The notes under the pieces: generated by a model
What the model was told of the DNA's origin: nothing
Database searches by the model: none
The model's input: the letters and a program-made list of their open reading frames with translations, nothing else
Assembly (NCBI GenBank): GCA_030753015.1
Contig: JASMDC010000024.1
Span: forward strand, 1 to 52,755
From: Candidatus Undinarchaeales archaeon
GTDB taxonomy: Archaea; SpSt-1190; JASMDC01
DNA length: 52,755 nucleotides
Reading direction: 5' to 3'
Program-made: the position numbers and the translations under genes
Shown here: positions 46,277 through 52,755 of the stretch, piece by piece
Position numbering within the stretch: the first letter of the stretch is position 1
Layout of the letters: each line of letters begins with the position of its first letter

Positions 46277-46295
46277 GTGAGAAACATCAATGTGC

Positions 46296-46360
46296 CGGGG
46301 CGGAACCCTTCCCTCCTTCCCCGCCCCGTGCACTAACTCTACGGTGGTCCGTGGGACCAC
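46296..46360 (+). terminator. Double hairpin after microprotein B
   Basis: CGGGGCGG/CCGCCCCG (46296-46303 with 46321-46328, 17-nt pyrimidine-rich loop) is followed by GTGGTCC-3-GGACCAC (46344-46360). They begin 19 nt after the stop and likely end or stabilise the transcript. No long T-run follows. Confidence 0.5.
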
Positions 46361-46405
46361 ACCGGGCCGCCGCACCTCTTTCTTGGGCCCGGCCGGGCAC
46401 CGACC

Positions 46406-46416
46406 CTTTAATAAAG
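46406..46416 (+). promoter_or_regulatory. TATA box of the Cys-rich bitopic protein gene
   Basis: CTTTAATAAAG, about 25 nt before ATG 46441, so the mRNA may be leaderless. It separates this gene from the microprotein transcript. Confidence 0.5.
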
Positions 46417-46440
46417 ATTGGCCCCCTCTTTCGTTCTAGG

Positions 46441-47172
46441 ATGCATGAGGTGTCCAAGGTCGCCAGAGCTTGGCCAGTCGTGTTGACGGTGGTTGCACTC
46501 ATCCTCACCCTGGTAGCTGCAGATTCCGTCCTCGTTGAGTGCGAGGACCTGCAGGGACGTGAGCTCGACCATTGCGTCAGGGACGCTATCGCCACCATCC
46601 CACTCAACCTGTCCAAAGAGATGCTCGGCTCCTGCGTCACTGTCCAGGACGAGTACCTGAGGGCAGAGTGCACCGCTATCGTCGCCTATCGCCTCCTCCC
46701 ACACAATGCGAGCCGTGCGCTCGACGCGTGCAATTCCATCAAATCCGAAGCACATAGGAGCGCATGCCTCGGGCTCATAGCTGCTCGACGCGCAGAGAAC
46801 GATCCTGCCGTCGTCGCACAAGAAAGCGCACGGCTGCCATCGGATGAGGCCCGCATCTGGCTGGTGGCGCTCCTGCGCGACTACACCGACAGACATGGCG
46901 CTGCCAAAGGGCTCGAGCTGTGCGCTACCTTCGCCCCTAAGCTCCAGCGCTATTGTGTCGACCTCAGCGTATCCTGGCTGAACACGTCCCACGCCAACCT
47001 GTGCGAGGGCATCCAGTACTCGGACATCAAGCGACAATGCCAGGCCCGGACATCGGGGGACCTCCTGGCCGAATCACAAGCCGACGGTACGACATTCGCT
47101 GTATTCGTGCTCCTGATCGTCTCAGTAGGGACACTGGGGATCATGCACATCGAAGTGAAGCACTACTCCTGA
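46441..47172 (+). CDS. Bitopic Cys-rich helical-repeat protein, unknown
   Basis: 243 residues from ATG 46441; the frame open to 46351 lies in the promoter. An N-terminal hydrophobic segment (about 11-28) and a C-terminal one (about 216-235) frame a domain of regularly spaced cysteines: VECEDLQG, DHCVRDAI, GSCVTVQDEYLRAECTAI (read as SCVTVQDEYLRAEC), DACNSIKSEAHRSACLG, ELCATF, YCVDL, NLCEG. The repeat of paired Cys at 10-14 residue spacing suggests disulfide-linked helical hairpins facing the outside. Family not recognised. Confidence 0.65.
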   Translation: MHEVSKVARAWPVVLTVVALILTLVAADSVLVECEDLQGRELDHCVRDAIATIPLNLSKEMLGSCVTVQDEYLRAECTAIVAYRLLPHNASRALDACNSIKSEAHRSACLGLIAARRAENDPAVVAQESARLPSDEARIWLVALLRDYTDRHGAAKGLELCATFAPKLQRYCVDLSVSWLNTSHANLCEGIQYSDIKRQCQARTSGDLLAESQADGTTFAVFVLLIVSVGTLGIMHIEVKHYS

Positions 47173-47654
47173 TCATCCATCGAGGGGACCAGCCGGCCCT
47201 CCCGGTCGATGACACCCTCCCTGATGCGCGTGGACGAGATCCGCACGCTATCATCGGCCATCACGAACTCGATGGTGACTATGTCCATAGGCGAGAGGCC
47301 GTTGCTCTGTCGCTGCTCGTTGATACCGAGGGCGACGGGCTCCGTCTCAGGTGATACCACCAAGGCATCAATCGCGGGATCGGTAGCAGTCGGTCCCGCC
47401 GTATCGGTGAGGACGATGATCTCGGCCCGCACATCGAGCCCGCTGGAGGACAAGAATCTTTCCACTGCCTTCCTGCGCGCTTCGATTCCCTCGAGTTGGT
47501 GGCCTGCTCGTTTCCGACCGAGCATCTCGTCCGTAGTTACACCGATGAGCACGCGGTCGCCCAGGTCGAAGGCCTTCCTGAGGATCGCCTCGTGGCCTCG
47601 ATGGAAGCGGTCGAAGGTGCCTCCAACCGCCACCCGGGCGTATCGGCGTGTCAT
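47163..47654 (-). CDS. coaD: Phosphopantetheine adenylyltransferase, archaeal type
   Basis: 163 residues. The archaeal/eukaryal-type PPAT makes dephospho-CoA from 4'-phosphopantetheine and ATP. VAVGGTFDRFHRGHEAILR has the (T/S)xxHxGH nucleotidyltransferase motif, with GVTTDEMLGRK and SSTRIREG as the C-terminal ISTTR-like motif. It overlaps the convergent gene by 10 nt at its 3' end. The start MTRRYARV lies close to a TATA-like TTTTAAAA near 47675. Confidence 0.93.
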   Translation of the reverse strand: MTRRYARVAVGGTFDRFHRGHEAILRKAFDLGDRVLIGVTTDEMLGRKRAGHQLEGIEARRKAVERFLSSSGLDVRAEIIVLTDTAGPTATDPAIDALVVSPETEPVALGINEQRQSNGLSPMDIVTIEFVMADDSVRISSTRIREGVIDREGRLVPSMDDQE

Positions 47655-47715
47655 GTGCCAAGGGAAATCGGGGAGGTTTTAAAAAACGTGGGGCGGCCGG
47701 TCCTGGTCGGTCGGT

Positions 47716-48162
47716 TCACGTTGACGGGAATGCGTCCAGCGAACCTCTGGAACCACGACGTCGTTTTCCCTGGGCCCGACCGCTCCGCCAGATGAACACG
47801 TACCGTGAGGGAACCCCGCCCTCGGCGCCCATGTGCAACCCGCAGGCCGTACACACGCGCCCTTGGAGGCGCCGCTTCCCGAAGAGGTCCTTACCCCATC
47901 GGGCATGGAGACGAGCCCCGCAGCAGGGACAGCCGTCCAATTTGGCATCACCGCCCTGGCGCAGTTCCACCTGCACCTCGACCTGCGGGATGCGTAGGGC
48001 TATGCGTCGGAGGCGTCCCTCACCTACGGCGTAGGCAGGATCTAGGTCACGGAGCCGTGCGGCCACCATCTGGGCCAGCTTCCGCTGGGAATGGATCACA
48101 CCATGGGAACGGAGGACCTCTATGATGGCCCAGGAAACTATGTCATCGGACGGCCTGCGCAC
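47716..48162 (-). CDS. Zinc-ribbon protein, unknown
   Basis: 148 residues from GTG 48162, about 25 nt below a TATA-like box (48184-48192); the frame open to 48300 reads into the subtilase gene. The first half is helical (IVSWAIIEVLRSHGVIHSQRKLAQ), like a winged-helix domain. The second half has a four-Cys ribbon CPCCGARLH...CTACGLHMG followed by a very basic Arg/Lys-rich tail, suited to nucleic acid binding. Function unknown. Confidence 0.65.
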   Translation of the reverse strand: MRRPSDDIVSWAIIEVLRSHGVIHSQRKLAQMVAARLRDLDPAYAVGEGRLRRIALRIPQVEVQVELRQGGDAKLDGCPCCGARLHARWGKDLFGKRRLQGRVCTACGLHMGAEGGVPSRYVFIWRSGRAQGKRRRGSRGSLDAFPST

Positions 48163-48214
48163 GGTGGGGAGTTCCCCACCTATACATTTAATCCTTGCGG
48201 ACGGGCACGCTCGG

Positions 48215-49252
48215 CTAGGCCCCGACCAGGGTCTCGTAGAGGTCGATGATGCCAGCGCCGTACTCGTGATCGTTGTACTCGGCAGGCTGTCGGGCCCCAC
48301 CCTTCAGTGAGCCCATGATGTCGTCCGGTGTCATGCTCGCGTCCTTGCCCTTGAGCAGGGCGGCCGCACCTGCTGCGTGCGGTGACGCGAACGAGGTCCC
48401 GGAACCAAGTCGATAGCCACCGCCCACCTTGGGCAGGGTGACCTTCTCCCCCGGGGCCATGAGGTCGAGACCGGTCGTCTCCCCGTAGCATGAGAACGAT
48501 GATCGCTTCTCACCACTGTTCACAGAGCCGACGCTGAGGTTCCAGTCGTAGGCAGAGGGATAGTGCCAGATGTGGTCGGTGCCATAGTTACCCGACGAGC
48601 ATGCAACCGTGATGCCTGCATCGTGCACACGCTTGTACACCTCCTTCTCGGCCGAGCTCTCCCGTCCGTACCTCCCGAACGAGCAGTTGATCACGTCCAC
48701 ATCGAGGTCCATGGCCTTGTCGATGCCCTTGAGGGTCGTCGAGAACTTCGTGTCCGAGGTATTGGTGCCGAACACCTTTATCGAGTAGACCTCGACGTCA
48801 GGGGCGACCTGGGCCACGAGACCTGCCGTGCCCGTACCATGACCGTGGGTGTCGCGCACATTGTCGGAATCATCGAGCACATTGTAGCCGTAGACGTTCA
48901 TGCCGTTGAAGACCTCATGAGAGAAGTCGCATCCCGTATCGACGACAGCTACTTTCACCCCGGCCCCGGTATAGCCGGCATCGTGGGCGTCTTGCACTCG
49001 AAGCATGTCGAGGTTCCATCCGGACTCCGGTACGTTCGTCGGATCATCGGGCTGGTCCTCAAGCTCCTCGAGGTGAACGTCGAAGTCCTCCACGACCGTC
49101 CCGTAAGCCTTGAGGGCGGTGTCGTCCTCTGCCCTTACCAGGGCGGCCCGCAGGTGGGTATAGGTCTCGACGATCTTCGCTCCAGTGGCCTCGATATCCC
49201 GAAAGGACTTTGAGGCCACGCCATCTCTCGCAAGGACGATATATTCTCGCAT
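48215..49252 (-). CDS. Subtilisin-like serine protease (S8), no signal peptide
   Basis: 345 residues from ATG 49252. An N-terminal propeptide-like domain (about 1-75) is followed by the S8 catalytic domain with VAVVDTGCD (Asp), DTHGHGTGTAGLVAQ (His), SSGNYG (oxyanion Asn) and GTSFASPHAAGAAAL (Ser). The propeptide suggests self-maturation. Lack of a signal sequence points to an intracellular enzyme, or to export by another route. TATA-like box near 49290. Confidence 0.92.
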   Translation of the reverse strand: MREYIVLARDGVASKSFRDIEATGAKIVETYTHLRAALVRAEDDTALKAYGTVVEDFDVHLEELEDQPDDPTNVPESGWNLDMLRVQDAHDAGYTGAGVKVAVVDTGCDFSHEVFNGMNVYGYNVLDDSDNVRDTHGHGTGTAGLVAQVAPDVEVYSIKVFGTNTSDTKFSTTLKGIDKAMDLDVDVINCSFGRYGRESSAEKEVYKRVHDAGITVACSSGNYGTDHIWHYPSAYDWNLSVGSVNSGEKRSSFSCYGETTGLDLMAPGEKVTLPKVGGGYRLGSGTSFASPHAAGAAALLKGKDASMTPDDIMGSLKGGARQPAEYNDHEYGAGIIDLYETLVGA

Positions 49253-49316
49253 CACACAGTCCCCGTCCCAGCGAGAATCAGCGGGTCAGCCGGTATATAA
49301 TCTTTTCGAAAGGATG

Positions 49317-49940
49317 TCAGGACACCATCCCCGCAAGTATCCCTGCGACCGAGGGGAAGGCGATCTCAACACCACCTTGCTTGTGCGGGAGGAAGTAGGC
49401 ACGCTCTCGGTCCACGATGAGGATGTCCGCCTCACCCTCTACCTGACGCACCGTGACAGGGATGCGCTCCGACAGCTCGTTGAGCGTGCGCCGGAACTTC
49501 TTCTCCGTCCCGTTGGCATTGAGCAGGATCAGTTCACGCTTGGCCGAGCGCATCATGTCCCGGAGACGGCCCCGGGCTACCTCCTTCATGGTGTGGTACC
49601 ACACGCCCGCCGTCTCGGGGGACTCACGGGATATCGAGCCGGCCCGCTGGACGAAGTCGTGCTTGAGCTCGTCCTTCTCCCGCCGCCGGACCTCAAGGAG
49701 CCGTTCGATGCACAAGCGCGGCTCCTCTGCGCGGTAGACGAAGGGGGAGCGGACGGAGCGGGTGACGAAGCTGAGCGACTCCAGGCCCCGGGCTGCCTCG
49801 TAGCACTTGTTGCTCGGGATGCCGCCATATCTGGAGATGCGTGATGCCGTCAGGTCGCCGTACCTCAGGAGGGTGAGGTACACACGCGCCTGGTACGTTG
49901 TGAGCCCGAGCTCGTTCAGATTCGCGATGAGCTGCTTCAT
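49317..49940 (-). CDS. TrmB-family transcriptional regulator
   Basis: 207 residues. The N-terminal winged helix (about 1-75) carries ELGLTTYQARVYLTLL, SRISRYGGIPSNKCYEAARGLE and FVYRAEEP, the hallmarks of TrmB. The C-terminal half (about 110-207) contains SAKRELILLNANGTE and resembles a reduced sugar-binding or phospholipase-D-like domain. TrmB proteins sense sugars in euryarchaea. The ligand here is unknown. It lies beside the subtilase gene on the same strand. Confidence 0.87.
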   Translation of the reverse strand: MKQLIANLNELGLTTYQARVYLTLLRYGDLTASRISRYGGIPSNKCYEAARGLESLSFVTRSVRSPFVYRAEEPRLCIERLLEVRRREKDELKHDFVQRAGSISRESPETAGVWYHTMKEVARGRLRDMMRSAKRELILLNANGTEKKFRRTLNELSERIPVTVRQVEGEADILIVDRERAYFLPHKQGGVEIAFPSVAGILAGMVS

Positions 49941-50027
49941 GAAGGTGGATTCGCTCGCCGAAGTTTAAACGCCTGACAGAGGTATGGTTCCGGCAACGTG
50001 CGTGAAGTGGAACGTTCCCCGGACGGC

Positions 50028-50921
50028 TTAAGAAGGTTGCTCTCCCGGAGCGCTCCCCACGAGCCGGCGCGGACGGTCGACCACCATCCTCACGAGCTCA
50101 TCTTCCGGGACACCCGTTCTTGCCAGCTCTTGGCAGTACCGGGCGAGGGCGTCGGGGGAAAGGGGGTTACCGACCTGCCCGGTGTCGCTGACCATTATCC
50201 ACTGGGCGTCGGGCAACGCGGTGACAGCAACTGCCACCTGTGTGGGTGTCGTTGCACGAGCGAGGGGCGACACGGAGTAATAGGAGAGCTCGAACCAGGT
50301 CCGATCGTCGATGAGCTCCCGGATCTGGTCGATGGAGAGCGAGGGAACGGTAAAGAACACGTGGTCAACGAGCAGCCTAAGGGACGATCGCTCCTCACGA
50401 GCGTAGTCGTGGACGGCCAGGACCTCCCGAGGCGATAGGTGCCCGGTGGCAAGGACGGCACCCCGGTCGGCCACTAGATCGATGATGGTGCGCGTCTCAG
50501 GCAACAGCTCGCCCGAACGGTCGAGCACAGTAAGGCCCTTTCCCGCGCCGAGAGAGGCGTGAGTAGTGTGCGACGGCGACATGGCCTGCCCCTCGAACCG
50601 CTCGATGTGGTGCCTTGCGTGGATGGTGGGCAGCCAGACGATCCGTCCGCCGAGGGCGAGTGCGCACTCAACCGCAGCGGGGTTCAGGCCTCCTGTGAAG
50701 TTGTTGAGTGTGACGCCACCATATACAATTATATCCGGATACCGCTCACGAGCGAGCGTAGCGACCTCGACGCTGCTCCCGTGGTGGGACTTTAGCACGA
50801 CACCGCCCATACCGGCGTCCCTGCACAGCCGGACGAGCTCGAACGCATCGGTGGCACGCGGGAAGAGGCTTGGGGCCGCATGGACATGGATGTCCCACGC
50901 ACCCTCCACCGGACCGTTCAC
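50028..50921 (-). CDS. Amidohydrolase-like TIM-barrel protein (DUF6282-like)
   Basis: 297 residues. WDIHVHAAPS gives the N-terminal metal-binding His pair, with VLKSHHGS, LATGHLSPREV and LVDHVFFT as later strand ends that could bind metal. The layout matches small metal-dependent hydrolases of the DUF6282/amidohydrolase group. The substrate is not known. The ATG overlaps the stop of the glutamine amidotransferase gene (ATGA at 50918-50921), so the two are translationally coupled. Confidence 0.75.
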   Translation of the reverse strand: MNGPVEGAWDIHVHAAPSLFPRATDAFELVRLCRDAGMGGVVLKSHHGSSVEVATLARERYPDIIVYGGVTLNNFTGGLNPAAVECALALGGRIVWLPTIHARHHIERFEGQAMSPSHTTHASLGAGKGLTVLDRSGELLPETRTIIDLVADRGAVLATGHLSPREVLAVHDYAREERSSLRLLVDHVFFTVPSLSIDQIRELIDDRTWFELSYYSVSPLARATTPTQVAVAVTALPDAQWIMVSDTGQVGNPLSPDALARYCQELARTGVPEDELVRMVVDRPRRLVGSAPGEQPS

Positions 50922-51574
50922 GCACGCGCCCCCCCGTGCAGCACCAGTCGTTCGAAGTTCCTGAGCAATTGTGCGGAGGTCCCCATGCCGGGGAGCTCCT
51001 CGGCGTTCTCGAGATGTAGCTGCGAGCCGTAGATCGGCCGTGCAGGGTGCCGCATCAGCGCCACGGAGCAGAGCTCTGTAGCGGCCAGGAGCACGAAGCC
51101 CTCGGGCAAGGTGATGGTGTCCCGATGATGGGCGCAGGACATGAAGCAGGGCCGTTCCTCACGATCCTCGAGCTCGACGTCCTTGAAGAGCGGATCCCGG
51201 ACCCCTTCCTCTGTTACGAACACGGGATACAGTCCGAGCGGTTCGGAATCATTACGTCGTAGGTCGGCACCAAAGATGAGCCCGATGACCTGGTGGCCAC
51301 CACAGATGCCGATGAGGGGGACCTCGACGTCTGCCACCCAGCCGAAGTTCTCGTTCACCATCTCCTGTGTATGCGAGGGATCTGTAACGGGCTGGCCGGA
51401 CAGCACGATGCCGTCGACATCATCGAGGGCCTGCACATCGGACCAGTGGACGACGGTCACGGGGCTCGCGAACGCTTGGCGGAACGGCTCGACGTATCGC
51501 AGTTCGTGTCGGTCTAAGGCGAGGTTCACGACGACGATACCTGTCCGCTTCGCCACGGGCCGACATGCCCCCAT
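50918..51574 (-). CDS. Class I glutamine amidotransferase-like protein
   Basis: 218 residues. The triad nucleophile is Cys in GICGGHQ and the His-Glu pair is in SQLHLEN near the C-terminus (the usual form is QFHPE). GIVLSGQPV resembles the oxyanion region. It lacks the ATP-pyrophosphatase partner of GMP synthase, so it is a stand-alone amidotransferase, which hydrolyses glutamine or a gamma-glutamyl compound. Coupled to the amidohydrolase-like gene, suggesting a two-enzyme step. Confidence 0.85.
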   Translation of the reverse strand: MGACRPVAKRTGIVVVNLALDRHELRYVEPFRQAFASPVTVVHWSDVQALDDVDGIVLSGQPVTDPSHTQEMVNENFGWVADVEVPLIGICGGHQVIGLIFGADLRRNDSEPLGLYPVFVTEEGVRDPLFKDVELEDREERPCFMSCAHHRDTITLPEGFVLLAATELCSVALMRHPARPIYGSQLHLENAEELPGMGTSAQLLRNFERLVLHGGARA

Positions 51575-51660
51575 TCACCGTTATATGTGTTGTCTTGCCC
51601 CACCGTGACAGAATATACCATGGAAACGCTTATTAACCACCTATCGAGCCCGACGTCGTG

Positions 51661-52230
51661 ATGCGGGACGTGGACGCGCTCCTCGATGAGATGGACTCCT
51701 ATGAATGGGACGACGTCAAGGACTACTCGCATCCAGGATACGAGGCCGCGGCCCCTAAGCGGTTCAAGGAGGACATCGAAAGGTACGGCCTCGAGTTGAA
51801 CGGTTCGGTCCTCGACGTGTGCTCAGGACCGGTGTCCCTTGCCTCAGTGTACGACGACGTGGTGGCCACCGACGTAGATCCGAGCATGGTCAAGAACATG
51901 CGTGAGCACGGGATCCGGGCCATCATTGCTGACATGCGCGACCTGCCCTTCGATCCCGACTCCTTCGACTACGTTATGAGCTTTTGGCCGCCCATGGCCA
52001 TCTACGAGGACAAGTCCCAGGGTGTCGAGGACTTCATTGAGGATCTTTTCACCATCGCGCGCGATAAGGTGATCATCCAGTCGACACCCATGTCACGCTA
52101 CCTCCCAGAGCGGTTCAACGATTACCTTGAGTCCAGCGATGGGCGGATGATCGTGTACGACGTGGCCGCTTACAAGCAGGATATGGCAGCAGAAGAGATG
52201 CTGAACGACGTCTACGGTATGGTCGCCTGA
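51661..52230 (+). CDS. SAM-dependent methyltransferase-like protein
   Basis: 189 residues from ATG 51661, about 25 nt below TATA-like CTTATTAAC (51629-51638), so leaderless. SVLDVCSGPVSLA is a motif I variant (usual DxGxGxG), VVATDVDPSMV motif II, DLPFDPDSFDYVMSFWPPMA motif IV. The last 60 residues end YDVAAYKQDMAAEEM. Substrate unknown. The Cys-Ser-Gly change in motif I is uncommon, so SAM binding is likely but not certain. Confidence 0.72.
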   Translation: MRDVDALLDEMDSYEWDDVKDYSHPGYEAAAPKRFKEDIERYGLELNGSVLDVCSGPVSLASVYDDVVATDVDPSMVKNMREHGIRAIIADMRDLPFDPDSFDYVMSFWPPMAIYEDKSQGVEDFIEDLFTIARDKVIIQSTPMSRYLPERFNDYLESSDGRMIVYDVAAYKQDMAAEEMLNDVYGMVA

Positions 52231-52359
52231 ACGAGCTTGACACACCCTCGTCGTTGAGAGCACATTTCAACCACTTATTCCCTGGAAACCATGCATTTTT
52301 CAGAAATATTTATATTCGGGGACCGCCACAGAACCCGCGGGACGGACAGGGGTACAAGG

Positions 52360-52707
52360 ATGGTACCATTACTAAGAGCTAGGAGAGGATGTGGGGCCCT
52401 CCCCATCGATGAGGCGTTCTACGTCATCCTCATCCTGATCGTCGTGTTCGGTTACGAGCCCTTTGACGCTTTAATGCTCACCGGACGTATCGGCTACTGG
52501 ACCTTCGTGCTCATAGTCGCCCCTCTGGTCCTGTTCCTCCTCTTCTTCCTCTCCTACGACGGCGAGCCCATCGGTGGCGAGCGGGAGGAGTGGTGGGCAC
52601 CGTACGCAAGCCAGGTCAACCATCGCGTGGGGATCGAGCACCTCAACGCCATCAACTTCAGCGGTCAGGGCCACGATCACCATCAAGGCTGCTCGCACAA
52701 CCATTAG
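52360..52707 (+). CDS. Small membrane protein with His-rich metal-binding tail
   Basis: 115 residues from ATG 52360. Two hydrophobic segments (about 18-32 and 47-68) and a C-terminal tail ending GHDHHQGCSHNH. The His-rich end with a Cys is suited to Zn, Ni or Cu binding. I do not recognise the family. TATA-like AATATTTATA lies near 52303-52312, so the leader is about 20 nt. The next gene's promoter (TTTTTAAA near 52739) is at the right edge of the window. Confidence 0.65.
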   Translation: MVPLLRARRGCGALPIDEAFYVILILIVVFGYEPFDALMLTGRIGYWTFVLIVAPLVLFLLFFLSYDGEPIGGEREEWWAPYASQVNHRVGIEHLNAINFSGQGHDHHQGCSHNH

Positions 52708-52755
52708 GGGACCGAATCCCGCGGACCCCAGGGAAACGTTTTTAAACCCGTTCCA

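Overview
The window reads as part of a high-G+C archaeal chromosome, most consistent with a euryarchaeal-type lineage. The evidence is: many TATA-like boxes 22-30 nt upstream of start codons (apparently leaderless genes) mixed with genes that have strong GGAGG ribosome-binding sites; archaeal-type phosphopantetheine adenylyltransferase, type I AroD, a TrmB-family regulator, a COG2522-like HTH regulator and a TFIIB-like protein. Bacterial-type genes are also present (GrpE-DnaK-DnaJ, CysE/CysK, a proton/sodium pyrophosphatase). I cannot assign genus or order from the sequence alone. No rRNA, tRNA, CRISPR array or insertion sequence was seen.

Layout. 1-2850: metal/thiol block (DUF2318 fragment, two-HMA membrane protein, DsbD/TauE-like membrane protein, truncated HgcA-like corrinoid protein, membrane thioredoxin). 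3021-10031: sulfur block. A leftward run cysK-cysE-metallochaperone-xdhC is separated by a regulatory region from a rightward operon of a Cys-rich HTH regulator, two cysteine desulfurases and a MOSC protein. 10038-17895: FGE-domain lipoprotein, SWIM protein, ileS, a chimeric D-aminoacylase/Cys-rich membrane protein and an M28 peptidase. 17920-28374: membrane and hypothetical proteins, methyltransferases, hppA, a tiny membrane protein, a Cys-rich/agmatinase chimera, GH130 with a nucleotidyltransferase, FKBP, an AI-2E-like permease and a TFB-like protein. 28371-38300: a very large secreted Cys-rich protein, an acyl-ornithine-type carbamoyltransferase, cyclophilin, pilin-like protein, TPR protein, HAD phosphatase and a membrane-tethered winged-helix protein. 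38298-45628: DUF1989, grpE-dnaK-dnaJ, metallophosphoesterase, sugar-nucleotide epimerase and aroD. 45629-46440: a structured leader and two tandem paralogous 45-residue microproteins. 46441-52755: Cys-rich bitopic protein, coaD, zinc-ribbon protein, subtilase, TrmB-like regulator, amidohydrolase-like protein, glutamine amidotransferase, methyltransferase and a His-rich membrane protein.

Themes. Sulfur acquisition and delivery (CysE/CysK, two desulfurases, MOSC, XdhC) is unusually concentrated. Exported disulfide-rich proteins recur (10038, 15166, 22960, 28371, 46441) next to thiol-redox proteins and prolyl isomerases, which suggests active extracytoplasmic folding. Two of these exported proteins carry the same Cys-rich module fused to half of an enzyme fold, and an HgcA-like gene is cut short, so gene truncation and fusion are a feature of this region. 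The most novel-looking element is the duplicated 45-aa microprotein gene pair behind a multi-hairpin leader at 45658-46276. A second candidate is a structured RNA at about 18495-18655.
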